From the NCBI GenBank assembly GCA_029931535.1, contig JAQPZY010001347.1, forward strand, positions 2,192,907 through 2,256,906: DNA of 64,000 bases. The letters run 5' to 3'. Under the pieces are notes generated by a model. The model was not told the DNA's origin. It was given only the letters and a program-made list of their open reading frames with translations, and made no database searches. Positions 54,845 through 64,000 of the stretch are shown here, piece by piece. A program made the translations under genes and the position numbers. Every line of letters begins with the position of its first letter. Positions within the stretch are counted from its first letter, which is position 1. The stretch comes from Margaritifera margaritifera (taxonomy: Eukaryota > Mollusca > Bivalvia > Unionida > Margaritiferidae).

Positions 54845-56948
54845 ACCTTAATTTCATTTTTGACTGGGTAGTGTGAAGATTAGTTCTTGCTACTTCACAG
54901 GCCTTTGACAACTTGTATTTGAAATCAGAAACATAATCAAGAAGATTAATCTTTGAGTCTTCATTTGAAAGAAGTTTCTCTTTCAATAATTTCAATGGTC
55001 CACGGACAGTATGACCAAAAACTAGTTCAAAGGGACTAAAACCCAACGACTCTTGAACTGATTCCCTAACAGCAAGCAACAACAAATGAACACCCTCATC
55101 CCAATCCTTTTCTGTATCAAAGCAATATGATCGAATCATATTCTTCAAAGTTTGATGAAATCTTTCCAAAGCACCTTGACTTTCAGGGTGATAGGCAGAA
55201 GATTTAAACTGTTGGATGCCTAATTCATGCATAACTTGTTGGAAAATTCCAGACATAAAATTTGACCCATGATCCGACTGGACAGATTTGGGAAGGCCAA
55301 CAAGTGTAAAAAACTTCACCAAAGCTTTCACAATAGTTTTAGTTTTTATATTTCTCAGAGGAATTGCCTCTGGAAATCTTGTAGATGCACACATGATGGT
55401 CAACAAGTATTGGTTGCCTGACTTGGTTTTAGGTAAAGGACCAACACAGTCTACAATTATTCTACTAAATGGTTCATCAAATGCAGGAATAGGTTGCAGA
55501 TGAGCCTTAGGTATCTTCTGATTGGGTTTTCCTACCATTTGACAAGTGTGACAAGATCTGCAGAATTTAGAAACATCACTTTTGAGTTTCGGCCAATAAA
55601 AATGATTTAAGATCTTGTGATAAGTCTTACGGACTCCTAAATGACCAGCCAAAGGGGTTTCATGGGCTAAATTAAGAATTTCCTGTCGATATGACTTAGG
55701 AACAACAATTTGATAGCTCACTGACCACTCGTCACCAGCGGGTACATCAGGTGGTCTCCATTTCCTCATAAGGACCCCATTTTTCACAAAGTAACACACT
55801 GGAACTTGTGTGGCTTCAGTTTCACTAATAGCCCTCTGAAACAAACAAGATATCTCGGGATCTTGCTCCTGTTCAACGACAAGGGATTGTCGTTTGTCAT
55901 CCTGATTAGAACAAAGAGAATGAGTTGCCAAAAGAGGATCACTGTGATCAATACCATTTGATTGATCAATACCTGAGGAAAAAGTGACCTCATCAAAAGA
56001 CTGACCAATACATGTGTCAGCTAAAGGAATAATATCCTGATCAACATCAATCTCAAGAGCTCTTTTTGCCATAGCTCTAGTAACTGCACAAGCAGGGTAC
56101 AAATCAGGGATTTCAGTTTCGACAGGATCAACTTTCTGATCCAAACAAGGCTTGTCAGTTACAAGTGGATTAACCACAACCTTATCTCCAGCTAGGTCAT
56201 TGCCTAGTAATAAATGAACACCCTCTATGGGTAAAGAAGTCACTGCCCCAACAGTCACAGGTCCAGAAACTAAGTCTGATGCCAAATTTACACAATGAAG
56301 AGGAACATTTACAAAGCCGCACTCAACTCCCTGAACAAGAACACTTTCACTTGAAGAAGACTCCTCAGACAAAGGCAAAGTACCTGATAATAAAAGACTC
56401 TGAGAAGCTCCAGTGTCCCTTAATATTTTAATTGGGATAGGTTTGGCAGAATCACCAATAAGTGATATAGAACCTTCTGACATGAATGGTTCATAAGCCT
56501 CCAAAATAGAATCAGACTGGGGTTTGTTTGACCCAAAAAATGTATTGCTTTCAATACAAGACCGTGACCTTGACCTCGTAGAAATAAGAGCATTTGGAAA
56601 AGCTCTGTCTTTACTCTGTTGCTTATTTTTCAACTTGAAGCAATCAGAAATAACGTGCCCTTTCTTTTTACAATAAGTGCACGTAGGAAGAGATAAGGAT
56701 TTCTGATCAGTCTTATCAGATGTTTGATTCCTAACAGTTGTGCTGTTGTGAAATTTGGAAGTACTCGAATGAGATTGAAATGGTTTTTTACCAGAAAACT
56801 GCTGAGAGGACGACTTATTGCCAAATGAAATTTTGTGAGTCAAGGAATAATCATCAGCCATACGAGCAGCATTTTTCCAAAGTTTCCACATTCCGCTCGT
56901 CAAGATAGGTTTTAACATCACTATGGATACACCTCTTGAACTCTTCAA
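54804..56948 (-). CDS. gag-pol: Copy 4 Gag C-terminus-protease-integrase
   Basis: 714 codons; real homology starts at NAARMADDYSL (the first residues are out of frame because of an extra T near 56874). It contains the CCHC knuckle, protease DTGAS, and the whole integrase zinc region and DDE core, ending at the frame break near 54812. Confidence 0.9.
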   Translation of the reverse strand: MKSSRGVSIVMLKPILTSGMWKLWKNAARMADDYSLTHKISFGNKSSSQQFSGKKPFQSHSSTSKFHNSTTVRNQTSDKTDQKSLSLPTCTYCKKKGHVISDCFKLKNKQQSKDRAFPNALISTRSRSRSCIESNTFFGSNKPQSDSILEAYEPFMSEGSISLIGDSAKPIPIKILRDTGASQSLLLSGTLPLSEESSSSESVLVQGVECGFVNVPLHCVNLASDLVSGPVTVGAVTSLPIEGVHLLLGNDLAGDKVVVNPLVTDKPCLDQKVDPVETEIPDLYPACAVTRAMAKRALEIDVDQDIIPLADTCIGQSFDEVTFSSGIDQSNGIDHSDPLLATHSLCSNQDDKRQSLVVEQEQDPEISCLFQRAISETEATQVPVCYFVKNGVLMRKWRPPDVPAGDEWSVSYQIVVPKSYRQEILNLAHETPLAGHLGVRKTYHKILNHFYWPKLKSDVSKFCRSCHTCQMVGKPNQKIPKAHLQPIPAFDEPFSRIIVDCVGPLPKTKSGNQYLLTIMCASTRFPEAIPLRNIKTKTIVKALVKFFTLVGLPKSVQSDHGSNFMSGIFQQVMHELGIQQFKSSAYHPESQGALERFHQTLKNMIRSYCFDTEKDWDEGVHLLLLAVRESVQESLGFSPFELVFGHTVRGPLKLLKEKLLSNEDSKINLLDYVSDFKYKLSKACEVARTNLHTTQSKMKLRYDRNTQERSFKTW

Positions 56949-57249
56949 TTAATACGAGCTGTCGGAGGTTATCATAACCTTGATCAACTTTCTTGGCTGA
57001 GCACCACCTATCAAATAGTTGTTCTTTATCCCTTGCAAATTCGACATGAGTTTGTCCAGTTTCTTTTCTACAATTCCTAAACCTTTGTCGATATGCCTCT
57101 GGTACCAACTCATAAGCTTTCAAGATGTACTCCTTAACCACATCATAATCAGTGCTTTGTTGTACTGACAGTGAAATGTAGACTTCACGAGCTTTGCCAA
57201 TGAGTACACTTTGTAATAACAAAGTCCAATGCTCTCTGGGCCATTTCAA
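56854..57249 (-). pseudogene. gag: Copy 4 capsid (SCAN-like) piece
   Basis: 131 codons from MKWPREHW to ERNVETLE covering the SCAN-like helices, then broken by an extra T near 56874. Upstream, a six-G run near 57307 separates it from the capsid start, as in copy 1. Confidence 0.85.
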
Positions 57250-57463
57250 GTTTTCAGCTATTTTCTCGAAATGAAGAAAGTATTTATCTACTTCTTTTTC
57301 CTGAAAAGGGGGGTACTAACCTAATATATCTAGTAACATCAAAACCTGGACTTGTGTTTAAAGGAGTGGAGTGTGCTCTGTTTGCCAGTTCTAATTCTCT
57401 TAATTTAAATTGCATTTCCCTTTCTTCTCTTTGCATCTGCATTTGTCTCTCCTCTTTCTCTCT

Positions 57464-57868
57464 CTACCTCTCCCTCTGCATTTGCCTCTCTTCTTTCTCT
57501 CTCTCCATCTGCATTTGCATCTGCCTCTCTTCCTTCTGCATTTGTAGCTGCCTCTCTTCTTTCTCTCTCTCCTTCTGTATCTGAAGCTTTACCAATTCTA
57601 AATCAATCTGGTTCTTTAACTCTAATTCCCTTAATTTCCTGTCAGAACCAGATACAGGCTTTCTCTTCAAACTTAAAGCACTGCTATCAAAAATTCCCTT
57701 TCCTACTAAATACTGAATCAAAATAATCTTTATCTCCTGTTTTGTCAATGATACTTTTGCCTCAGATAGACTGTATTTTCTGGCAAGCTCGAGCAACTCA
57801 TCCTTTCTCATGCACTCTAACCCCTCCTGGGTAGGTTTTGAAATGAAATTCTGAACATTAGATGCCAT
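57464..57868 (-). CDS. gag: Copy 4 Gag N-terminal part (SAP-like, coiled coil)
   Basis: Same 134-residue product and shared TAG. Confidence 0.83.
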   Translation of the reverse strand: MASNVQNFISKPTQEGLECMRKDELLELARKYSLSEAKVSLTKQEIKIILIQYLVGKGIFDSSALSLKRKPVSGSDRKLRELELKNQIDLELVKLQIQKEREKEERQLQMQKEERQMQMQMEREKEERQMQRER

Positions 57869-58034
57869 TGTAAATGCTTGTTGGTTTCACACAAAACAAA
57901 TTTCTTTATTAAAAATCTTTGCCAAAGACAAAAAAAATTCTCCGAGACAAAATCAATATGAATTTCAAAGATAAATTTAATATCTCTAATATGCTTTAAA
58001 GAAATTCAATCCCGGACGACGAGCCCTCAATTTC

Positions 58035-58786
58035 TGTTACGACTCTATGGTCTAAGAAAAATGTAACAGAAAGAAAGTGAAACCAACAAATCAAGTAAAA
58101 ATCAACAAGCAATTTATTACTAGATAATTAAAATGAAAAATCAAAAAGTCACTTACAGTAATGTGTTTTTGTAATCCTAATAATCCAATAAGAATGATTG
58201 TTCTAATCACAATTCCTAAATATAGAATGTGTCCTTGAATGTTATTATGTGCTAATGGTCTCCAAAGTCCTGATGTACTAGAAATCTTGATGTGCTGAAG
58301 TCAAAATGAAGTAATCCAAAATCTCTGAATAAGTTCACATAAATTCCAAAATTGTCAATCAAAATCCAAAAGTTTATGAGCACTGTTATAATCCAATGAA
58401 TATTTAAAATAATTCCTCTCTTAGAATTTGGAATGAATTTTCACAACTGTAATAGCTCTTTACAAGACTGATGGTAATGTCGAACTGAACAAAATGTCTA
58501 CCAAACATGGTATATATAAAGATTGGTCACATGACAGAATGTTCTAGATTGGTCACATGACAGAATGTTCTAGAATGTGAGTCATCTTAATGGAATTCTA
58601 ACTGTAAACAAAATCAACCTTGACCTTCAAATTGAGAAAACATATTGATCAAAACAACCTAATTCAAGGACACTAGTTAAACATGTTTTTCCTAACAAAC
58701 ATAAAGATTTAATCAAATATTAAAGTGGAGAAACATTTATAATTTCCTAAAATATTTATAATATTATATAAACATCATACATAACA
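58035..58786 (-). repeat. Array LTR 5 (shared by copies 4 and 5)
   Basis: 752 bp, same ends and promoter module. Confidence 0.93.
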
Positions 58787-58924
58787 CCTCCCCTCATAAA
58801 GAAAAAGAAAGATTTATATAATAAAGCTTTCTTTTGAATATACATCTAATACTACAATAAGCAAACTTACATAAGAACATGTTTTACGATACTGGACTTA
58901 ATTACATCAAGCAATATTACATTT

Positions 58925-60475
58925 CTAGGCACGTGAGAGTGCATCTGCAATCACATTGTCTTTTCCCCTGATGTGTCTAATGTCAATGTTATATTCCTGC
59001 AATATCAAACTCCATCTCAACAATCTCCGATTTTTATCTTTCATTTTGTTGATGAAAGTAAGGGGATTGTGATCACTGTACACAATAATTGGAGAAAGAG
59101 CTGAGGTAACATACACTTCAAAATGCTGTAAAGCCAATATCAAAGCCAAACATTCCTTCTCAATTGTGGAATAATTTTTCTGGTGCTTGTTTAGTTTTTT
59201 AGAAAAATAACACACAGGGTGATCCACACCACTTTTGTCTTCCTGAATCAATACTCCACCAACTCCTACATCACTTGCATCAACAGATAATTTAAATGAT
59301 TGGCTAAAATTTGGTGCAGAAAGAACTGGTGCATTCTTAAGCATGGCCTTTAACTTGTCAAAAGATTCCTGACACTTGTCAGACCAATGAAATTTGGTTT
59401 TCTTACTCAATAAACTTGTTAAAGGTTCAGCAATTTTGGAAAAATTGGAACAAAATTTCCGATAATATCCAGCCATACCTAGAAATCGCATCAGTTGCTT
59501 TTTACAAATTGGAACTTGAAATTCAGAGATAGCTTTGACCTTAGCTTCTATAGGTTTAACTTGACCTTGTCCCACAATATGTCCTAAAAATGTGACACAA
59601 GCATGGCAAAACTCACTTTTGCTCAAATTAATTGTCAGATTCACATCGCTGAGTCGATCAAAGAATTTTCGAATGGTTTCCAAATGATCTTCCCAGGTGT
59701 TGTTGTAGATAATGACGTCATCGATATAAGCGTCACAATTATCAAGACCAAATGTTATGATGTTCATCAGACGTTGAAACGTTGCAGGCGAATTTTTCAT
59801 TCCAAACGGCATGACTTTATATTGATAAAGTCCATCTGGAGTTACAAATGCTGAAATTTCTTTTGCCCTTTCCGTCAGTGGAATTTGCCAGAATCCTTTT
59901 AAAAGGTCAAACTTGGTGACATATTCCGCATTTCCAATTTTATCAATGCAATCGTCCATTCTTGGGATTGGAAATGAATCAGTTTTGGTGACACTGTTGA
60001 CTTTTCTATAGTCAGTACACATACGGAATGTATTATCTGGCTTGGGAACAAGAATACATGGTGAACTCCAGTTACTTTTACTTGGTTCTATGAAATCATT
60101 CTCCAGTAGATACTGAATTTCTTTCTTCAGATAGTTCTGTTTGAGAGGATTCATCCTATAAGAATGCTGTTTCACAGGCGCAGAATCTACAATGTCAACG
60201 TCATGATAAATTTTACTTGTTCGTGTTGGAACATCAGGAAACAAGTGCTCATAGTCATGTAATAGCTGTTTTAGTTCATTCCTTTCCTGTTGTTGTAGAT
60301 GTGAAAGTTTCTGGTCTAGGTTGTTCAATATTTCTGAATTCCGAAGATTGGTTATACCAGAGTCACTATAGTCTGATCGTACTCCATCGTTGATATCTTC
60401 ACTGTGTGGGACAGGTACAACTAAATTAACAGAATAATTAGCTGAGCTATCTCTGTCAAAATATTCCTTTAACAT
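58925..60475 (-). CDS. pol: Copy 5 RT-RNase H
   Basis: 516 codons from MLKEYFDRD, collinear with residues 865-1380 of copy 1, with YIDD and RNase H residues intact. A missing C in a run near 60510 separates it from integrase. It carries the Ile variant shared with copies 1 and 2. Confidence 0.9.
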   Translation of the reverse strand: MLKEYFDRDSSANYSVNLVVPVPHSEDINDGVRSDYSDSGITNLRNSEILNNLDQKLSHLQQQERNELKQLLHDYEHLFPDVPTRTSKIYHDVDIVDSAPVKQHSYRMNPLKQNYLKKEIQYLLENDFIEPSKSNWSSPCILVPKPDNTFRMCTDYRKVNSVTKTDSFPIPRMDDCIDKIGNAEYVTKFDLLKGFWQIPLTERAKEISAFVTPDGLYQYKVMPFGMKNSPATFQRLMNIITFGLDNCDAYIDDVIIYNNTWEDHLETIRKFFDRLSDVNLTINLSKSEFCHACVTFLGHIVGQGQVKPIEAKVKAISEFQVPICKKQLMRFLGMAGYYRKFCSNFSKIAEPLTSLLSKKTKFHWSDKCQESFDKLKAMLKNAPVLSAPNFSQSFKLSVDASDVGVGGVLIQEDKSGVDHPVCYFSKKLNKHQKNYSTIEKECLALILALQHFEVYVTSALSPIIVYSDHNPLTFINKMKDKNRRLLRWSLILQEYNIDIRHIRGKDNVIADALSRA

Positions 60476-60477
60476 AT

Positions 60478-61356
60478 TTATATGACAAAGTTGTTTCTGT
60501 TTCCGTCTCCAGGAGTGTTAATGATATAATTTAAGTCATTTACTTTCTTTTCAACGGTATAAGGACCAAAAAATTTAGCCTGAAGAGGATTTTGAGTTAT
60601 GGGCAAGAGAGCCAGAACTTTGTCACCAGGTTTAAAACTCCTTTCCTGTGTATTTCTGTCATACCTTAATTTCATTTTTGACTGGGTAGTGTGAAGATTA
60701 GTTCTTGCTACTTCACAGGCCTTTGACAACTTGTATTTGAAATCAGAAACATAATCAAGAAGATTAATCTTTGAGTCTTCATTTGAAAGAAGTTTCTCTT
60801 TCAATAATTTCAATGGTCCACGGACAGTATGACCAAAAACTAGTTCAAAGGGACTAAAACCCAACGACTCTTGAACTGATTCCCTAACAGCAAGCAACAA
60901 CAAATGAACACCCTCATCCCAATCCTTTTCTGTATCAAAGCAATATGATCGAATCATATTCTTCAAAGTTTGATGAAATCTTTCCAAAGCACCTTGACTT
61001 TCAGGGTGATAGGCAGAAGATTTAAACTGTTGGATGCCTAATTCATGCATAACTTGTTGGAAAATTCCAGACATAAAATTTGACCCATGATCCGACTGGA
61101 CAGATTTGGGAAGGCCAACAAGTGTAAAAAACTTCACCAAAGCTTTCACAATAGTTTTAGTTTTTATATTTCTCAGAGGAATTGCCTCTGGAAATCTTGT
61201 AGATGCACACATGATGGTCAACAAGTATTGGTTGCCTGACTTGGTTTTAGGTAAAGGACCAACACAGTCTACAATTATTCTACTAAATGGTTCATCAAAT
61301 GCAGGAATAGGTTGCAGATGAGCCTTAGGTATCTTCTGATTGGGTTTTCCTACCAT
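60478..61356 (-). CDS. pol: Copy 5 integrase catalytic region
   Basis: 292 codons from MVGKPNQKIP, covering the DDE core and C-terminal domain, then a short frameshifted tail after the missing C near 60510. The zinc region upstream is in another frame because of an extra T near 61405. Confidence 0.88.
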   Translation of the reverse strand: MVGKPNQKIPKAHLQPIPAFDEPFSRIIVDCVGPLPKTKSGNQYLLTIMCASTRFPEAIPLRNIKTKTIVKALVKFFTLVGLPKSVQSDHGSNFMSGIFQQVMHELGIQQFKSSAYHPESQGALERFHQTLKNMIRSYCFDTEKDWDEGVHLLLLAVRESVQESLGFSPFELVFGHTVRGPLKLLKEKLLSNEDSKINLLDYVSDFKYKLSKACEVARTNLHTTQSKMKLRYDRNTQERSFKPGDKVLALLPITQNPLQAKFFGPYTVEKKVNDLNYIINTPGDGNRNNFVI

Positions 61357-63236
61357 TTGACAAGTGTGACAAGATCTGCAGAATTTAGAAACATCACTTT
61401 TGAGTTTTCGGCCAATAAAAATGATTTAAGATCTTGTGATAAGTCTTACGGACTCCTAAATGACCAGCCAAAGGGGTTTCATGGGCTAAATTAAGAATTT
61501 CCTGTCGATATGACTTAGGAACAACAATTTGATAGCTCACTGACCACTCGTCACCAGCGGGTACATCAGGTGGTCTCCATTTCCTCATAAGGGACCCCCA
61601 TTTTTAACAAAGTAACACACTGGAACTTGTGTGGCTTCAGTTTCACTAATAGCCCTCTGAAACAAACAAGATATCTCGGGATCTTGCTCCTGTTTCAACG
61701 ACAAGGGATTGTCGTTTGTCGTCCTGAATTAGAACAAAGAGAATGAGTTGCCAAAAGAGGATCACTGTGATCAATACCATTTGATTGATCAATACCTGAG
61801 GAAAAAGTGACCTCATCAAAAGACTGACCAATACATGTGTCAGCTAAAGGAATAATATCCTGATCAACATCAATCTCAAGAGCTCTTTTTGCCATAGCTC
61901 TAGTAACTGCACAAGCAGGGTACAAATCAGGGATTTCAGTTTCGACAGGATCAACTTTCTGATCCAAACAAGGCTTGTCAGTTACAAGTGGATTAACCAC
62001 AACCTTATCTCCAGCTAGGTCATTTGCCTAGTAATAAATGAACACCCTCTATGGGTAAAGAAGTCACTGCCCCAACAGTCACAGGTCCAGAAACTAAGTC
62101 TGATGCCAAATTTACACAATGAAGAGGAACATTTACAAAGCCGCACTCAACTCCTCTGAACAAGAACACTTTCACTTGAAGAAGACCTCCTCAGACAAAG
62201 GCAAAGTACCTGATAATAAAAGACTCTGAGAAGCTCCAGTGTCCCTTAATATTTTAATTGGGATACGGTTTGGCAGAATCACCAATAAGTGATATAGAAC
62301 CTTCTGACATGAATGGTTCATAAGCTCCCAAAATAGAATCAGACTGGGGTTTGTTTGACCCAAAAAATGTATTGCTTTCAATACAAGACCGTGGACCTTG
62401 ACCTCGTAGAAATAAGAGCACTTGGAAAAGCTCTGTCTTTACTCTGTTGCTTATTTTTCAACTTGAAGCAATCAGAAATAACGTGCCCTTTCTTTTTACA
62501 ATAAGTGCACGTAGGAAGAGATAAGGATTTCTGATCAGTCTTATCAGATGTTTGATTCCTAACAGTTGTGCTGTTGTGAAATTTGGAAGTACTCGAATGA
62601 GATTGAAATGGTTTTTTACCAGAAAACTGCTGAGAGGACGACTTATTGCCAAATGAAATTTTGTGAGTCAAGGAATAATCATCAGCCATACGAGCAGCAT
62701 TTTCCAAAGTTTCCACATTCCGCTCGTCAAGATAGGTTTTAACATCACTATGGATACACCTCTTGAACTCTTCAATTAATACGAGCTGTCGGAGGTTATC
62801 ATAACCTTGATCAACTTTCTTGGCTGAGCACCACCTATCAAATAGTTGTTCTTTATCCCTTGCAAATTCGACATGAGTTTGTCCAGTTTCTTTCTAGCAA
62901 TTCCTAAACCTTTGTCGATATGCCTCTGGTACCAACTCATAAGCTTTCAAGATGTACTCCTTAACCACATCATAATCAGTGCTTTGTTGTACTGACAGTG
63001 AAATGTAGACTTCACGAGCTTTGCCAATGAGTACACTTTGTAATAACAAAGTCCAATGCTCTCTGGGCCATTTCAAGTTTTCAGCTATTTTCTCGAAATG
63101 AAGAAAGTATTTATCTACTTCTTTTTCATGAAAACGGGTGGTACTAACCTAATATATCTAGTAACATCAAAAACCTGGACTTGTGTTTAAAGGAGTGGAG
63201 TGTGCTCTGTTTGCCAGTTCTAATTCTCTTAACTTA
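61357..63236 (-). pseudogene. gag-pol: Copy 5 Gag-protease-integrase N-terminus, heavily indel-broken
   Basis: Homology to copy 1 is collinear, but open pieces are short: 61394-61588 (integrase zinc region), 61695-62000 (PR linker), 62172-62381 (protease DTGAS), 62378-62716 (CCHC), 62894-63076 (capsid). Indels and local swaps occur near 61405, 61592, 61605, 61695, 61729, 62024, 62155, 62187, 62266, 62394, 62893 and 63130. This density is far above that of the same copy left of 61.4 kb. Confidence 0.8.
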
Positions 63237-63293
63237 AATTGCATTTCCCTTTCTTCTCTTTGCATCTGCATTTGTCTCTCCTCTTTTCTCTCT

Positions 63294-63696
63294 CTACCTC
63301 TCCCTCTGCATTTGCCTCTCTTCTTTCTCTCTCTCCATCTGCATTTGCATCTGCCTCTCTTCCTTCTGCATTTGTAGCTGCCTCTCTTCTTTCTCTCTCT
63401 CCTTCTGTATCTGAAGCTTTACCAATTCTAAATCAATCTGGTTCTTTAACTCTAATTCCCTTAATTTCCTGTCAGAACCAGATACAGGCTTTCTCTTCAA
63501 ACTTAAAGCACTGCTATCAAAAATTCCCTTTCCTACTAAATACTGAATCAAAATAATCTTTATCTCCTGTTTTGTCAATGATACTTTTGCCTCAGATAGA
63601 CTGTATTTTCTGGCAAGCTCGAGCAACTCATCCTTTCTCATGCACTCTAACCCTCCTGGGTAGGTTTTGAAATGAATTCTGAACATTAGATGCCAT
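63294..63696 (-). pseudogene. gag: Copy 5 Gag N-terminal part, frame-broken near its start
   Basis: The SAP-like motif and coiled coil are present and end at the shared TAG. Single-base losses near 63652 and 63677 put the gag start (ATG at 63694-63696) out of frame with the rest. Confidence 0.8.
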
Positions 63697-63862
63697 TGTA
63701 AATGCTTGTTGGTTTCACACAAACAAATTTCTTTATTAAAAATCTTTTGCCAAAGGACAAAAAAAATTCTCCGAGACAAATCAATATGAATTTCAAAGAT
63801 AAATTTAATATCTCTAATATGCTTTAAAGAAATCAATCCCCGGACGACGAGCCCTCAATTTC

Positions 63863-64000
63863 TGTTACGACTCTATGGTCTAAGAAAAAATGTAACAGAA
63901 AGAAAGTGAAACCAACAAATCAAGTAAAAATCAACAAGCAATTTACTTACTAGATAATTAAAATGAAAAATCAAAAAGTCACTTACAGTAATGTGTTTTT
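63863..64000 (-). repeat. Array LTR 6, cut by window edge
   Basis: First 138 bases of a sixth LTR (TGTTACGACTC start) with a few indels. It shows the array, or at least its terminal LTR, continues beyond the window. Confidence 0.9.

Larger units (their letters stand above)
34759..64000 (-). mobile_element. Tandem head-to-tail array of a Gmr1-like LTR retrotransposon, at least five units, open at right edge
   Basis: Six LTRs (the last cut by the edge) alternate with five internal regions, all in the same orientation, each LTR shared by its two neighbours. Starts of the LTRs are 34759, 40577, 46396, 52214, 58035 and 63863, giving periods of 5818, 5819, 5818, 5821 and 5828. Each unit is LTR (752) plus internal (about 5066). 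Units are nearly identical and differ mainly by one-base homopolymer indels, with a few substitutions. No other sequence lies between units. Plausible origins are LTR-LTR recombination, integration of a multimeric or circular form, or an assembly artefact. Confidence 0.95.

Overview
The window is eukaryotic, AT-rich and intron-bearing, from an animal and most likely a mollusc or other lophotrochozoan. The signs are long di-, tri- and tetranucleotide microsatellites, very few coding exons, several retrotransposon types, a calcium-activated chloride channel regulator (CLCA)-like exon, and a short match to a mollusc-type interspersed repeat near 20.43 kb. The species cannot be fixed from sequence alone. 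I see no intact host gene, no CRISPR array, no rRNA and no convincing functional tRNA gene.

Layout. 1-3903: 5' part of a Ty3/gypsy element on the minus strand with the usual PR-RT-RH-INT order; its pol frame is open to the window edge. 3.9-11.4 kb: non-coding with microsatellites. 11418-12169: a solo LTR with a 4-bp target-site duplication. 13137-13286: an isolated first exon resembling CLCA. 14.3-16.8 kb: a decayed LINE. 16.8-22.3 kb: non-coding repeats and a 20-bp perfect inverted repeat. 22.3-23.65 kb: an exon chain on the minus strand from an uncharacterised, probably transposon-linked metazoan family. 24865-29252: an internally deleted relative of the array element. 31.0-31.25 kb: a pair of tRNA-like SINE monomers. 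33.3-34.2 kb: a decayed DUF3504 (Crypton-type recombinase-derived) coding region.

The dominant feature is 34759-64000. At least five head-to-tail copies of one about 6.6-kb LTR retrotransposon share single 752-bp LTRs between neighbours (period about 5.82 kb) and run off the right edge. The element is Ty3/gypsy by sequence, but its pol order is PR-INT-RT-RNase H, with integrase upstream of reverse transcriptase. That is the Ty1/copia-like order known from the Gmr1-like group. Its Gag has a SAP-like N-terminus, a charged coiled coil, a SCAN-like capsid and one CCHC knuckle. Gag and Pol share one frame, broken in every copy by the same in-frame UAG. The LTR carries CCAAT, a TATA-like tract, a perfect heat-shock element, an M-box-type E-box and an AP-1 site, partly duplicated as a 26-bp tandem repeat.

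The copies differ mainly by homopolymer indels, which may be sequencing errors. However, copies 3 and 4 share substitutions absent from 1, 2 and 5, and indels rise sharply after about 61.4 kb. Whether the array is a real concatemer or an assembly product is the main open question.
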